Assembly (NCBI GenBank): GCA_036555325.1
Contig: DATBLQ010000082.1
Location: forward strand, 81,143 to 145,142
Length of the DNA stretch: 64,000 nucleotides
Reading direction: 5' to 3'
Source of the DNA: DATBLQ01 sp036555325
Lineage (GTDB): Bacteria > Pseudomonadota > Alphaproteobacteria > Rhizobiales > Aestuariivirgaceae
The position numbers and the translations under genes are program-made. The notes under the pieces were generated by a model. It was not told the origin of the DNA, made no database searches, and saw only the letters and a program-made list of their open reading frames with translations. Numbering within the stretch: position 1 is the stretch's first letter; the number at the start of each line of letters is the position of its first letter. Of this stretch, positions 17,664 to 26,701 are shown one piece after another.

Positions 17664-19463
17664 GTGCCAATGAAAGATGCCGTCCGCCAAACAGGTAAAG
17701 TAGGCCTGATCTGTATGACTTTGGCTGTGACGGCCCCCATTGCGAGTTGGGGCAGTCCCCTAGAGAAGCAAACCGCTAGCAATAGCAAACATACTCTTAC
17801 AACTGGCCAAGTCGTCACACTTGTGACGTCCAACCAGCTTGTGTTGGAGCGGACCGGTGACAATCAAACTTCAGTCGCATCGTGTTACTGCGGGCCGACT
17901 CTTACGTGGCAGCAGGTGCCAAAGCACCTGTGGCAGGCCCTGGTGGCAATCGAGGATCGGCGCTTTTTCACGCATCGCGGCTTGGACGCTCTTGGGATTG
18001 TGCGCGCCATGAAGCGAAATCTGCTTGCTGGGCATTTTGTCGAGGGCGGCTCTACGATCACTCAGCAATTGTGTAAGAACAAGGTCTTGCAGACCAGCAA
18101 ATCATTCGCCCGGAAGCTCGATGAAGCAAGATGCGCACTTCAATTGGAAGGGGTGATGTCCAAACAGCAAATTTTGTTGGCTTATCTAAACGGAACGTAC
18201 TTTGGACACACGAGCGACGGGAAACCCATCATAGGTATAGAACAAGCATCCCGTTTCTATTTTCGCAAATCAGCAACAAACTTGAATCTGCTTGAGGCTG
18301 TCCACCTAGCAGGAATGCAAAAGGCGCCGAATACCTATCGCCCTGATCGACATCCGCAAGAGTCCCTAAGTCGTGCAGAAACTGTGTTAGATGCGATGGT
18401 TCGCGAAGGATTTATTTCCAAGAAAGCGGCTGTTGCAAGCCTTAAGATCGGAATAAAGCCGGGACGTCTAACACCCATCACATTTGATTTCAGGTATTTT
18501 CGAGACTGGGTCCTAAGCGATTTGTCTAACGCAGGAGTTACGTTGAAATCAGGGACCCGGATTCCATTGACTCTTGAGGTTACAACACAGGCTAATGCTG
18601 AGAGAGCTTTCCGCAAGAAACTTAACGAATTGTCTGACGGATCTCCGCGCGAAGCCGCTTTCATCACTATGAAATTGGATGGCCGTGTAGCAGCGTTGAG
18701 TGGCGGTCAACACTATGGAAAACGACAGTTCAACAACGCTACTCAAGCGAGGCGCCAGCCTGCATCAGCCTTCAAGCCCTTCGTCTTCCTCGCCGCTGTG
18801 GAAAGGGGATTAGGGCCGTCCTCGCGTTTGGACGATTTTCCCTATGTGGGCGAGAAATGGACCGAGTCAATTGTAAGCCATCATAATGGCAAGATATCAA
18901 TGCGCGACGCACTTGCTAAGTCAGCTAACATAGCAACTATCAGACTATGCAGGAGGATCGGAGCGAAGAAAGTAGCCATGGCGGCAAAGCGTCTTGGTAT
19001 TAAGTCTCAAGTTCCGAATGACTCATGTCGCATCGCCATTGGTGAGAGCGAAGTCATTCCGCTCGAACTTACTGGCGCATACGCTGCACTTGCAAATGGC
19101 GGAACCCGGGTGGAACCATTCGGTTTCTGGGGCGCCACGAGTCCCACTGGCAAGGCCCTGTATTGGAGGACGGATAATCGCAAGCGCGTTATTCAAGCAA
19201 AGCATGCGCGATTGATGAAAGAAATGCTACGCGCCGTGGTCACTGAAGGCACTGGTAGACCTGCACTTCGGATCAATGGCGCGGCTGGTAAGACCGGTAC
19301 AAGTAACGATGGTCGAGACGCTTGGTTCGTTGGGTTCACTCGGGGACAAGTCACAACAGTGTGGATTGGAAAAGAGGACTCTCCCAACAAGATCAAAGAA
19401 ATCACCGGGACTGATGCAGCGCGGGTCTGGGCTGACATTGTTGGCGCATTTCCCAAGAGCTAA
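17664..19463 (+). CDS. Bifunctional penicillin-binding protein (class A; transglycosylase-transpeptidase)
   Basis: 599 residues. A hydrophobic segment at about 12-30 anchors or exports it. The glycosyltransferase-51 domain carries catalytic Glu97 in AIEDRRFFTHRG and the EGGSTITQQLCKN motif (127-139). The transpeptidase domain has Ser368-x-x-Lys371 (ASAFKPF), Ser420-x-Asn422 and Lys543-Thr-Gly (GKTGTSNDG). All catalytic residues are present, so it should polymerise and cross-link peptidoglycan in the periplasm. It is shorter than housekeeping PBP1a (about 750-850 residues), lacking the OB-type insert, which is typical of PBP1c-like or accessory copies. GTG 17664 or ATG 17670 could start it. 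A second peptidoglycan enzyme, dacB, lies at 53669. Confidence 0.92.
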   Translation: MPMKDAVRQTGKVGLICMTLAVTAPIASWGSPLEKQTASNSKHTLTTGQVVTLVTSNQLVLERTGDNQTSVASCYCGPTLTWQQVPKHLWQALVAIEDRRFFTHRGLDALGIVRAMKRNLLAGHFVEGGSTITQQLCKNKVLQTSKSFARKLDEARCALQLEGVMSKQQILLAYLNGTYFGHTSDGKPIIGIEQASRFYFRKSATNLNLLEAVHLAGMQKAPNTYRPDRHPQESLSRAETVLDAMVREGFISKKAAVASLKIGIKPGRLTPITFDFRYFRDWVLSDLSNAGVTLKSGTRIPLTLEVTTQANAERAFRKKLNELSDGSPREAAFITMKLDGRVAALSGGQHYGKRQFNNATQARRQPASAFKPFVFLAAVERGLGPSSRLDDFPYVGEKWTESIVSHHNGKISMRDALAKSANIATIRLCRRIGAKKVAMAAKRLGIKSQVPNDSCRIAIGESEVIPLELTGAYAALANGGTRVEPFGFWGATSPTGKALYWRTDNRKRVIQAKHARLMKEMLRAVVTEGTGRPALRINGAAGKTGTSNDGRDAWFVGFTRGQVTTVWIGKEDSPNKIKEITGTDAARVWADIVGAFPKS

Positions 19464-19547
19464 CGGGACGCAGGAGCGATGTTGGCGGCTTTCTTTAACG
19501 CTTGATGCGAGCCTGCTTTTACATCGCTTTCTCACGCATGGGGCAGC

Positions 19548-20576
19548 ATGGACTTCATCCACTTTCTTTCCAGCCACCTGTTAGGGCCGTCTGTAGGAGG
19601 GAAGCGCCTTTATAAGAGCGTGGTCGAGCAGGCCTTGCATGCAGAGAAGCTTGGCTATCGAGGGGTAGCCATTCCCGAACATCATCTGGTCAACATCTTA
19701 CTCATCCCCTCCCCATTGCAAATGGCGGTGAAAATTGCCGCGCACACCAGTCGCATCACATTGATGACGGCTGTGTGTCAATTGCCGCTGCACAACATGC
19801 GTGTCTTTGCGGGTGAGGTCATCCAAGCTCAGGCGCTGTGCGAGGGGCGGCTCATGTTGGGCGTCGGCAAAGGTGCCTTCGGTTTTGAGACAAGGCGGAT
19901 GGGAGTTCCCTTTGAGGAAACGAACAATCACTTCCAGGAAGACCTGAAACTGCTAGAGGCGTTGCTCACACGACATGACGTGGCATGGAACAGTCCGCGT
20001 TATACCTTCGAGCCGCTCACCATCATGCCCCGGCCAGAAGATCCCATCCCGATAATGGTTGCAGTCATGGCGCCACTCGGCATCGAAGCTGCCGCCAAGG
20101 CAGGCTACCACGTGCAGACCACGCCGCTGGGCGGCAGCCATGAACAGCTTTTAGAGCAGGTTGCCGCCTTCAAGCGCGGCAAGGCGGCGGCGAGTCATGC
20201 ACTCGATATACGCCTCAGTCTCCAGCGCGGCATGTTCCTTGCGCAAACTGAAATAGAACGGCAGCACATCGCCGAGCACGCTTACACTTACTATAAGAGC
20301 TTCGACAATGTTTTTGGCGGCCCGGGAATTGTGGATAAGGGTGTCATCCGTCCCCTGCCCCGCGCTCAAACACTGGAAGAACTTGCGTCCAACATCTTGC
20401 TCTGCGGCCGCGACGAGATGATCGATCGACTCTCGGTATATGCGGAACTCGGCATTGATGAAGTGCTCACGACTTCCAATTTCGGCCAGGAGCAATCCAG
20501 GACACTGGACATGATGAGCCGCTTCGCGGAGGAGGTGCTGCCGCACCTCACAAACTACAAGATCAAGGTTGCTTAG
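19548..20576 (+). CDS. LLM-class flavin-dependent oxidoreductase (bacterial luciferase-like)
   Basis: 342 residues of the bacterial-luciferase TIM-barrel superfamily. Typical pieces are YRGVAIPEHHLVN near the N-terminus, then LMTAVCQLPLHNMRVFAGEVIQAQ, the GRLMLGVGKGAFGFE loop, and a RPEDPIPIMVAVMAPLGIEAAAKAGYHV segment. Such enzymes use FMNH2 and O2 to oxidise or cleave alkanes, amines, sulfonates or ketones. It is first in a same-strand series with an alpha/beta hydrolase (36 bases downstream) and an amidohydrolase, which suggests an oxidative then hydrolytic degradation route for the compound imported by the Dpp-type transporter further on. That pathway is inference. Confidence 0.88.
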   Translation: MDFIHFLSSHLLGPSVGGKRLYKSVVEQALHAEKLGYRGVAIPEHHLVNILLIPSPLQMAVKIAAHTSRITLMTAVCQLPLHNMRVFAGEVIQAQALCEGRLMLGVGKGAFGFETRRMGVPFEETNNHFQEDLKLLEALLTRHDVAWNSPRYTFEPLTIMPRPEDPIPIMVAVMAPLGIEAAAKAGYHVQTTPLGGSHEQLLEQVAAFKRGKAAASHALDIRLSLQRGMFLAQTEIERQHIAEHAYTYYKSFDNVFGGPGIVDKGVIRPLPRAQTLEELASNILLCGRDEMIDRLSVYAELGIDEVLTTSNFGQEQSRTLDMMSRFAEEVLPHLTNYKIKVA

Positions 20577-20612
20577 AAAGATGAAGATCACCCGTCCTGA
20601 AAATTCTGAGCG

Positions 20613-21392
20613 ATGCAAATGATGATCGATTGCGCCTATACAGTTGAGGGTTCGGGCCCTGCCCTGTTTCTGATCCATGGCATCGGGGCCCGCAGAGCCA
20701 CTTTCGCAAGGCTCGTGGATTGTCTCAAGGACTCCTTCACCTGCATCTCTTATGATCTGAGGGGTCATGGTGAGAGTCCGGTGCCGAAGGAGCGCTTCGG
20801 CATGGATGATCTAGTGGACGACCTCGAGGCGTTGCGTTCAAAGCTAAGTATCGAGAAAGCTCACTTCGGGGGTCATTCCCTCGGTGGAATGATCGGACCA
20901 GCATACGCACGCCGTTTTCCTTGCCGCGTGCTCTCGTTGAGCCTTTGGTCAACAGCTGCCTTCCGAACCGACGAGGATTCGGCAAAGGTAAAGGCTGTTG
21001 TTGCCGCCATGCGCGAAAAAGGCATTAAGGCGGTACTCGACACGCTGACGGCGCGCTGGTTTACAGATGCCTTTGCGGCAGCAAGACCGGATGTGATCGA
21101 ATGGCGCAAGAAGCAAGTGCTGGATACTCCGACCGATGTTTTCTTGAATGTCTTTGACATCTACGCCGAGACCGAAATGGGGCCCTGGCTACATGAGATC
21201 AAAATTCCAACCATGGTCCTCACCGGCCAACTTGACGCGGCTTGCAGTCCGCGCCTCAACTCGCAAATCGCAAGGGCCATGCCGAACGCAGAACTCGTAC
21301 TTCTAGAAGGTCTCAAGCACGCTATCTTCATCGAGGGAACGGATCGCGTAGTGCCCCACGTGCGGCGATTCCTTATGGCACAGAACACGTAA
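20613..21392 (+). CDS. Alpha/beta-fold hydrolase
   Basis: 259 residues. The oxyanion strand LFLIHGIGARR is followed by the nucleophile elbow GHSLGGM, an acid in TGQLDAAC and the catalytic His in LKHAIFIE, so the Ser-Asp-His triad is complete. The size and cap region (FRTDEDSAKVKAVVAAMREKGI) resemble 3-oxoadipate enol-lactonase, carboxylesterase or C-C bond hydrolases. It is cytoplasmic with no signal peptide. It lies 36 bases after the LLM oxidoreductase and probably shares its transcript. The substrate is unknown, but the neighbours suggest hydrolysis of a lactone or ester made by the flavin enzyme. Confidence 0.87.
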   Translation: MQMMIDCAYTVEGSGPALFLIHGIGARRATFARLVDCLKDSFTCISYDLRGHGESPVPKERFGMDDLVDDLEALRSKLSIEKAHFGGHSLGGMIGPAYARRFPCRVLSLSLWSTAAFRTDEDSAKVKAVVAAMREKGIKAVLDTLTARWFTDAFAAARPDVIEWRKKQVLDTPTDVFLNVFDIYAETEMGPWLHEIKIPTMVLTGQLDAACSPRLNSQIARAMPNAELVLLEGLKHAIFIEGTDRVVPHVRRFLMAQNT

Positions 21393-21648
21393 ACGAGAGG
21401 CACTTGCTCGCAGTTGCTTCGCTGCCCAGCAGAGAAGAAACGACAGCGCTATACTGTCCATGCCATCGGTGATAGGAAAACGCCAATAACTACCCGGGCC
21501 GCCCACTCTTTGCGAAAGGTTCGGGGGTGCCTATAGCTTTTGCTACCGTAGTGGATGACGTCATCGATCGAATCACTTCGCCCACACACCGGCTGCGGCG
21601 GCCGTTAGTCAGCCTATGTGGATAGGGGTGGCCAGGAAGGGGTGAAAA

Positions 21649-22860
21649 ATGTGGCTGGCTGGTGGACAAGTCTACGACGTGGCGACGGGGGCGTTTCGCT
21701 CCGGCGATCTTCGCGTAGAGCACGACCGCATCGTCGAGATTGGCCAGGCTCCCCGCACCGGCGCTGACAAGGTTGATTTCCACGGTGCCTATTTGCTGCC
21801 TGGTTTCTTCGATTGCCATGTTCATATTTGCGTCGATACGTACAGCCCAGACCCCAACAACCCATGGGCAACATCCTTGCCCGGCACCATTGCTCTGTTC
21901 GCTGCTGACGCAGCGCGGAAACTGCTGATGAGCGGCATCACCACGGCCCGTGAGGTCGGCGGCTGGGATTACCATGAGATCGCTGTGCGGGAGGCAATCA
22001 ACTCCGGCCGCATTCCCGGTCCGCGCTTGTACTGCGCCGGTAAGATACTAACGATTACCTCAAGCACCACGCCCTACTACAGGGGCATGTATGATGAGTG
22101 TGACGGACCCTCCGAGGTTAGAAAAGCAGCCCGACGCCAGCTGTCGATGGGTGCCGACTTCATTAAGCTATTGGTCACCGGTGCCATCACCTCCACCAAA
22201 TACGAACGCGCCGAGGCGATCCAATTGCGCCCCGACGAAATCGGCGCGGCAGTAGAGATTGCGAAGGACAATTTCACTCATGTTGCGGCCCACGCCCATG
22301 CCCTGGAGGGCATACGCAATGCCATAGAATGCGGTTGCCGCACCGTAGAACATGGAAGCTATGGCGATGAGGCCGTGTTCAGGCTCATGGCCGGACACGA
22401 TTGCTGGCTGGTCCCGACCATGTGCATCACCACCGCGATGTTTGCCGATTCCCAATTCTCCGCTCGCGTACCGCAGCATATTAGCGCGAGGTACCGCGAG
22501 ATCCACAAGGTGCGGGTAGAAATGCTCAAGACAGCAAAGCGCTGTGGGGCCAAGATCGCCATGGGTACCGACGTCGGCACCCCCGGCAATCACGCTGGCG
22601 ACAACATGCAGGAACTCGAAGTCATGGTGAACGAGTGCGGTTTCAGCCCGCAGGAGGCTGTCTGGTCGGCAACCATGGAAGCTGCTCGGATGATGAAACT
22701 ATCAAGCGATCTCGGCTCTCTGGAGGTCGGCAAGATAGCCGATGTCATCGCGGTGACGAATGATCCGCTCGAAGATATCTCCGTGTTGCGACGTGTATTT
22801 TTCGTGATGAAGAACGGACAAATTTGCCGCAACGATCGCGGCGAAGGGCAAAGTCAGTAA
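21649..22860 (+). CDS. Amidohydrolase family protein (metal-dependent, imidazolonepropionase-like)
   Basis: 403 residues. The N-terminal beta-sandwich contains a typical RSGDLRVEHDRIVEIG stretch, followed by metal ligands FDCHVHICVD, a Lys in MGADFIKLLVTGA, His in HVAAHAHALEGI, His in TVEHGSYGD and the catalytic Asp in MGTDVGTPGNH. The C-terminus closes with LEVGKIADVIAVTNDPLEDI. The arrangement matches the binuclear amidohydrolase group that includes Xaa-Pro dipeptidases, prolidase-like enzymes and imidazolonepropionases. GGAAGGGG precedes the ATG. Together with the downstream peptide-type ABC importer it suggests hydrolysis of an imported amide, dipeptide or heterocycle. Confidence 0.9.
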   Translation: MWLAGGQVYDVATGAFRSGDLRVEHDRIVEIGQAPRTGADKVDFHGAYLLPGFFDCHVHICVDTYSPDPNNPWATSLPGTIALFAADAARKLLMSGITTAREVGGWDYHEIAVREAINSGRIPGPRLYCAGKILTITSSTTPYYRGMYDECDGPSEVRKAARRQLSMGADFIKLLVTGAITSTKYERAEAIQLRPDEIGAAVEIAKDNFTHVAAHAHALEGIRNAIECGCRTVEHGSYGDEAVFRLMAGHDCWLVPTMCITTAMFADSQFSARVPQHISARYREIHKVRVEMLKTAKRCGAKIAMGTDVGTPGNHAGDNMQELEVMVNECGFSPQEAVWSATMEAARMMKLSSDLGSLEVGKIADVIAVTNDPLEDISVLRRVFFVMKNGQICRNDRGEGQSQ

Positions 22861-22884
22861 GTGCCGCAAGTGGTTACCCGATGA

Positions 22885-23088
22885 ATGGCTCGATTCAAGA
22901 ATCTAGCAGCGCGGCATGACAGCCTTTTCCTGCCGGTGGGGCAACGGTTGGCTGCGGATGCTCTTCTCAAGGAATTTCCACCACCGCCCGGACAGGCTCC
23001 ACCGCTCAAGCCTGACATGCTGGAGCCTAAACACAACGTAGACGACCTGTCTGACATCCATACCGGCGTGCTACGGATCAAAAAATGA
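22885..23088 (+). CDS. Small hypothetical protein (67 aa)
   Basis: A 67-codon frame 24 bases after the amidohydrolase, in the same direction. It has a Pro-rich middle (KEFPPPPGQAPP) and a basic C-terminus (GVLRIKK). The ATG has no clear Shine-Dalgarno. No family is recognised. It could be a genuine small gene of the catabolic operon or a chance frame. The 234 bases that follow, up to the transporter operon, show nothing recognisable. Confidence 0.35.
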   Translation: MARFKNLAARHDSLFLPVGQRLAADALLKEFPPPPGQAPPLKPDMLEPKHNVDDLSDIHTGVLRIKK

Positions 23089-23322
23089 AGTCGTGCGCCG
23101 CTGTGAAGGACACACAGCTTTGAAACCGGCGCGTGGCAGGAGAGCTACTACAGCATCAAGGCAGGTTTATCCCTTAAGCACGCAGGCTGACATTGCATCG
23201 AAAAGACAGTATTCTCATGGAACTTCTGCGGGATCATGTCTGATCCGCGGTCCTTGAGTTTCCCACCTGACCGGAGACAATAATCATAACCCGGCAACCG
23301 ACTGTCTATCAGGGAGGATAGA

Positions 23323-24879
23323 ATGAGCAAACAATCTGGATTAACTCGCCGTCAAACGCTAGCAATCGGCGCTGCGGGATTTGCGGCACTGGTTTCGCCG
23401 AGAATCGTATTTGCCCAGAATGCTACGATTTTGCGCGCGCGATCATATGGTGACATTCAAGTTCTCGATCCGGCATATCGCAAGGCCGCGCCGGAAGACG
23501 ATATTATGCGCAGCATCTTCAATGGGCTGGTGCGCAGAAAATCCGCCGACTCATGGGAATGGGAACTCGACGCGGCAGAATCGATTGAGCAGATTGACGG
23601 CAAGACGATTGCGTTCAAGCTGAAGCCCGGCATAAAATTTTCCGGCGATTTTGGTGAAATGACTGCTGAGGACGTTAAGTTCTCCTATGAGCGTATAGCT
23701 GATCCAGCCAAGGAGTCTCCCTATAAAGACGATTGGGCGGTTCTCGACCGAGTGGAGGTCAAAGACACGCTTTCGGGCGTTATTCACCTCAAGGAGCCCT
23801 TCGCGCCTCTCTGGACAAGTACCCTTCCGACTGGTAGCGGCCTCATTGTGTCGAAGAAGGCAGTAGAAGCCGCCGGAGGGAAATTCGAGACCTCCGTCCC
23901 TGCGTGGTCCGGGCGTTATATGATTAAGGAATGGTCTCCGAAACAGCGGACAGTTCTCGTGCGCAACCCCGATTGGCAGGGCGACAAGTCCGACTTCGAC
24001 GAGATCCATATTCTTCCAATCGAGGATGAGAAAACCGCTGAGCTTGGTTTCGAAGCCGGCGACATCGACTTTACCTGGGTGAGTGTCAGTTCCATTCCTC
24101 GCTATTTAAAGGAACCGCCGAAAGGGGGAAAATTCGTGCGGAAACCCTCGCTCGCGTATGTATGGCTCGGCATGAATGTCGAATCCGAGCCGTTTAAAAA
24201 CCCAAGCGTGCGGCGCGCGGTCCAGCATGCCATCGACGCTGCAGCAGTGGTCGATGCAGCGTATTTTGGAGCTGCCGAGCCGTCGACCGGCATCGTCGCG
24301 CCCGGTCTTGTGGGCCATCGCGACAAAGTGCTCTACCCGTATGATCCCGACAAGGCCAAGGCACTCTTGAAAGAAGCTGGCGTGGAAAGCGGCTTCTCCT
24401 GCACGCTCGACATTCTCAATAAGGCCGAGCGGGCAAGTGCCGCGCAGGCAATACAGGCGCAGCTTGCCGAGGTCGGCATTACTGTAACAATCCAACAGCA
24501 TGATTCCGGCACCTTCTGGTCAATTGGCGATGAGAAAGCCGGCGAAAAGTGGAAGACGATTCAGCTTCTGCTCAATCGTTTTTCGATGCAACCCGATCCA
24601 AGCTGGGCAACCGCCTGGTTCACGCCTGACCAGATCGGCGTGTGGAACTGGGAACGGTGGAACAGTGCGGAATTCGGCGAATTGCACAAGCAGGGTCTCG
24701 TCGAACTCGAACCCGACAAGCGTGATGAGATCTATAAGCGGATGCAAGATTTGATGGAGGAATCCGGCGCTTACGTGTTCCTAACGCATGAGGCGGTGGG
24801 TGTGGCTTATCGCGATAACGTCACTCCCGGACTGCAGCCAAACGGGACACCCAATTTCGTTGATTTCAAGAAAGCCTGA
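23323..24879 (+). CDS. ABC transporter substrate-binding protein, family 5 (peptide/nickel/opine type)
   Basis: 518 residues of the SBP_bac_5 family. The signal is twin-arginine type (TRRQTLAIGAAGFAALVSP) with cleavage near VFAQ. The mature part has the family hallmarks: RARSYGDIQVLDPAYRKA, IFNGLVRR, AESIEQIDGKTIAFKLKPGIKF and VRRAVQHAIDA. It delivers a peptide-like or other medium-size ligand to the permease pair encoded next. A very good GGGAGG Shine-Dalgarno lies before the ATG. It is the first gene of the five-gene importer (23323-28684), directly downstream of LLM oxidoreductase, hydrolase and amidohydrolase genes, so the imported ligand is likely their substrate. Confidence 0.92.
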   Translation: MSKQSGLTRRQTLAIGAAGFAALVSPRIVFAQNATILRARSYGDIQVLDPAYRKAAPEDDIMRSIFNGLVRRKSADSWEWELDAAESIEQIDGKTIAFKLKPGIKFSGDFGEMTAEDVKFSYERIADPAKESPYKDDWAVLDRVEVKDTLSGVIHLKEPFAPLWTSTLPTGSGLIVSKKAVEAAGGKFETSVPAWSGRYMIKEWSPKQRTVLVRNPDWQGDKSDFDEIHILPIEDEKTAELGFEAGDIDFTWVSVSSIPRYLKEPPKGGKFVRKPSLAYVWLGMNVESEPFKNPSVRRAVQHAIDAAAVVDAAYFGAAEPSTGIVAPGLVGHRDKVLYPYDPDKAKALLKEAGVESGFSCTLDILNKAERASAAQAIQAQLAEVGITVTIQQHDSGTFWSIGDEKAGEKWKTIQLLLNRFSMQPDPSWATAWFTPDQIGVWNWERWNSAEFGELHKQGLVELEPDKRDEIYKRMQDLMEESGAYVFLTHEAVGVAYRDNVTPGLQPNGTPNFVDFKKA

Positions 24880-24897
24880 GCCGGTCAAAACGCGAGG

Positions 24898-25845
24898 ATG
24901 CTGTTTTACGCTGTCAATCGGCTGGCACTGGCAATCGCTATTGTCGTTGTTGTGATTGCCGTGCTTTTCTGCATGGTGTACGTCATTCCCGGCGATCCCG
25001 TCAGAATTGCGCTGGGGCCACTGGCGACGCCGGAAATGGTGGCTTCGTTTCGCGCGAAAATGGGGCTCGACCAGCCGCTATTGGTGCAGTTCACCCGATT
25101 TTTCGCAAGCGTCCTTAAGGGTGATCTTGGCACTGATATTCTCAGCAATCGAGGTGTGGCCACGAGCGTATTCGAGCAAATGCCTTACACCCTCACCCTC
25201 ATCGTCAGTTCGATGCTGTGGGCGGTAGCAATTGGCATCCCCCTCGGGTGCTATGCCGCGATCCACCGTGGCTCGCTCTTCGACCGCATCATTGGCGTAC
25301 TCTCCGTTGCGGTTATTGCGATTCCCTCCTTCGTCATAGCCGTCTACGCGCTACTCATTTTCGCGGTGCACCTGGGATGGTTTCCGGCCATCGGTGCTGG
25401 CCGGCCGGGCGCGCCCTTCAACCAGCTCCACCATCTCGTCCTACCTTCACTTGCTGTTGGGCTCGGCTGGGTAGGTTATCTTGCTAGAGTCGTCCGCGCA
25501 TCGATGCTTGAGGTGATGGGCGAGAATTACATTCGGACCGCGCGGGCTTTCGGTCTGCCTCGCCGAACGATTGTTTATCGCTATGCGCTGCCCATTGCCG
25601 TGCTGCCGACGATAACGCTCCTAGGGGTCGGAATTGGCCACATGCTGTCGGGCGCCGTATTCGCGGAGATCGTCTTTGCTAGGCCGGGTGTCGGCAAGCT
25701 CGTCTATGATGCAATCAACGCCCGCAACTATCCGCTAGTCAGCGGCACCGTGCTGATCACCACTGCTTTCTACGTGCTTGCTACCCTGATCGCTGATCTT
25801 TTTGTTGCCGGATTGGATCCTCGTGTCCGTGCAAATCTCCGATAG
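24898..25845 (+). CDS. ABC transporter permease, DppB-type
   Basis: 315 residues with about six transmembrane helices. The N-terminus (IVVVVIAVLFCMVYVIPGDPVRIALG) is the standard start of DppB/OppB permeases. The coupling loop is ARVVRASMLEVMGENYIRTARAFGLPRRTIVYRYALP, and GAVFAEIVFARPGVGKLVYDAI follows near the C-terminus. It forms half of the inner-membrane channel with the product of the next gene, whose start lies inside the 3' end of this one. Confidence 0.93.
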   Translation: MLFYAVNRLALAIAIVVVVIAVLFCMVYVIPGDPVRIALGPLATPEMVASFRAKMGLDQPLLVQFTRFFASVLKGDLGTDILSNRGVATSVFEQMPYTLTLIVSSMLWAVAIGIPLGCYAAIHRGSLFDRIIGVLSVAVIAIPSFVIAVYALLIFAVHLGWFPAIGAGRPGAPFNQLHHLVLPSLAVGLGWVGYLARVVRASMLEVMGENYIRTARAFGLPRRTIVYRYALPIAVLPTITLLGVGIGHMLSGAVFAEIVFARPGVGKLVYDAINARNYPLVSGTVLITTAFYVLATLIADLFVAGLDPRVRANLR

Positions 25846-26701
25846 CGCTGTATCGTCTTCCCATGGCTGGACCTCGGTCAAGCGCGGTTTTGCTGATCCA
25901 CTCGGGCGTATCGGCTTCGGCCTAGTGCTATTGCTACTTGTAGCTGCGATCTTCGCCGATGTGATTACGGTCTATGAACCTACTAAAATGCTCCCGCGCG
26001 ACAGGTTCCAGAGCCCTTCCTATGAACATCTGCTGGGAACAGACCAGCTTGGGCGAGACCTCTTTTCGCGCATGATCCATGGCGGCCGCGTAGCGCTGAT
26101 GGTGGCGTTCCCCGCGATCGGCATATCACTTGCTCTTGGTATTTTCTTCGGTTTGGCGTCGGGCTATGCCCCCAAATGGCTCGACAACACCCTACTGTTG
26201 CTCTTCGATGCCATCAGATCGTTTCCTACAGTGATGCTGGCACTTGCCCTCGCCACCATCATTGGTCCGAGTCTCCAAACGGTTATTCTGGTGGTGATCC
26301 TCTTCTCTGCGCCCGCTTATGCTCGCATCATCCGCACACAGACGCTTGCTTTGCGGAGTGCCGAGTTCGTACTCGCTTCAGTAGCCACCGGCGCATCGAT
26401 ATGCCGGGTTCTGGGCGTGCATGTGCTTCCTAATATCATCGGTCCTATTTTGATCTTAGTCAGCATGGACTTGCCAGTAGTCATCACCACCGAGGCTGGA
26501 ATGAGCTTCCTCGGCCTCGGCGTGCGTCCGCCTACGCCCTCTTGGGGCTCCATCCTTAATGATGGCTACGCCTTTATTCGCGAATCGCCGTGGCTCGCCG
26601 TCGCAGGCGGATTGCCAATTATCATCGCTACCATCGGCTTCACCTTTCTTGGCGAGTCGCTGCGCGATGCCTATGACCCCAAATTGGGGAAGGTCAGCTA
26701 A
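25823..26701 (+). CDS. ABC transporter permease, DppC-type
   Basis: About 292 residues. The DppC family N-terminus (ADPLGRIGFGLVLLLLVAAIFADV) precedes the characteristic HLLGTDQLGRDLFSRMIHGGRVAL segment. The coupling loop is IIRTQTLALRSAEFVLASVATGAS, and FLGLGVRPPTPSWGSIL follows. It pairs with the DppB-type protein. GTG 25823 is chosen as start (a second GTG at 25829 is also possible); it overlaps the upstream gene by 23 bases. The stop overlaps the next ATG by one base (TAATG). Confidence 0.92.
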   Translation: MSVQISDSAVSSSHGWTSVKRGFADPLGRIGFGLVLLLLVAAIFADVITVYEPTKMLPRDRFQSPSYEHLLGTDQLGRDLFSRMIHGGRVALMVAFPAIGISLALGIFFGLASGYAPKWLDNTLLLLFDAIRSFPTVMLALALATIIGPSLQTVILVVILFSAPAYARIIRTQTLALRSAEFVLASVATGASICRVLGVHVLPNIIGPILILVSMDLPVVITTEAGMSFLGLGVRPPTPSWGSILNDGYAFIRESPWLAVAGGLPIIIATIGFTFLGESLRDAYDPKLGKVS

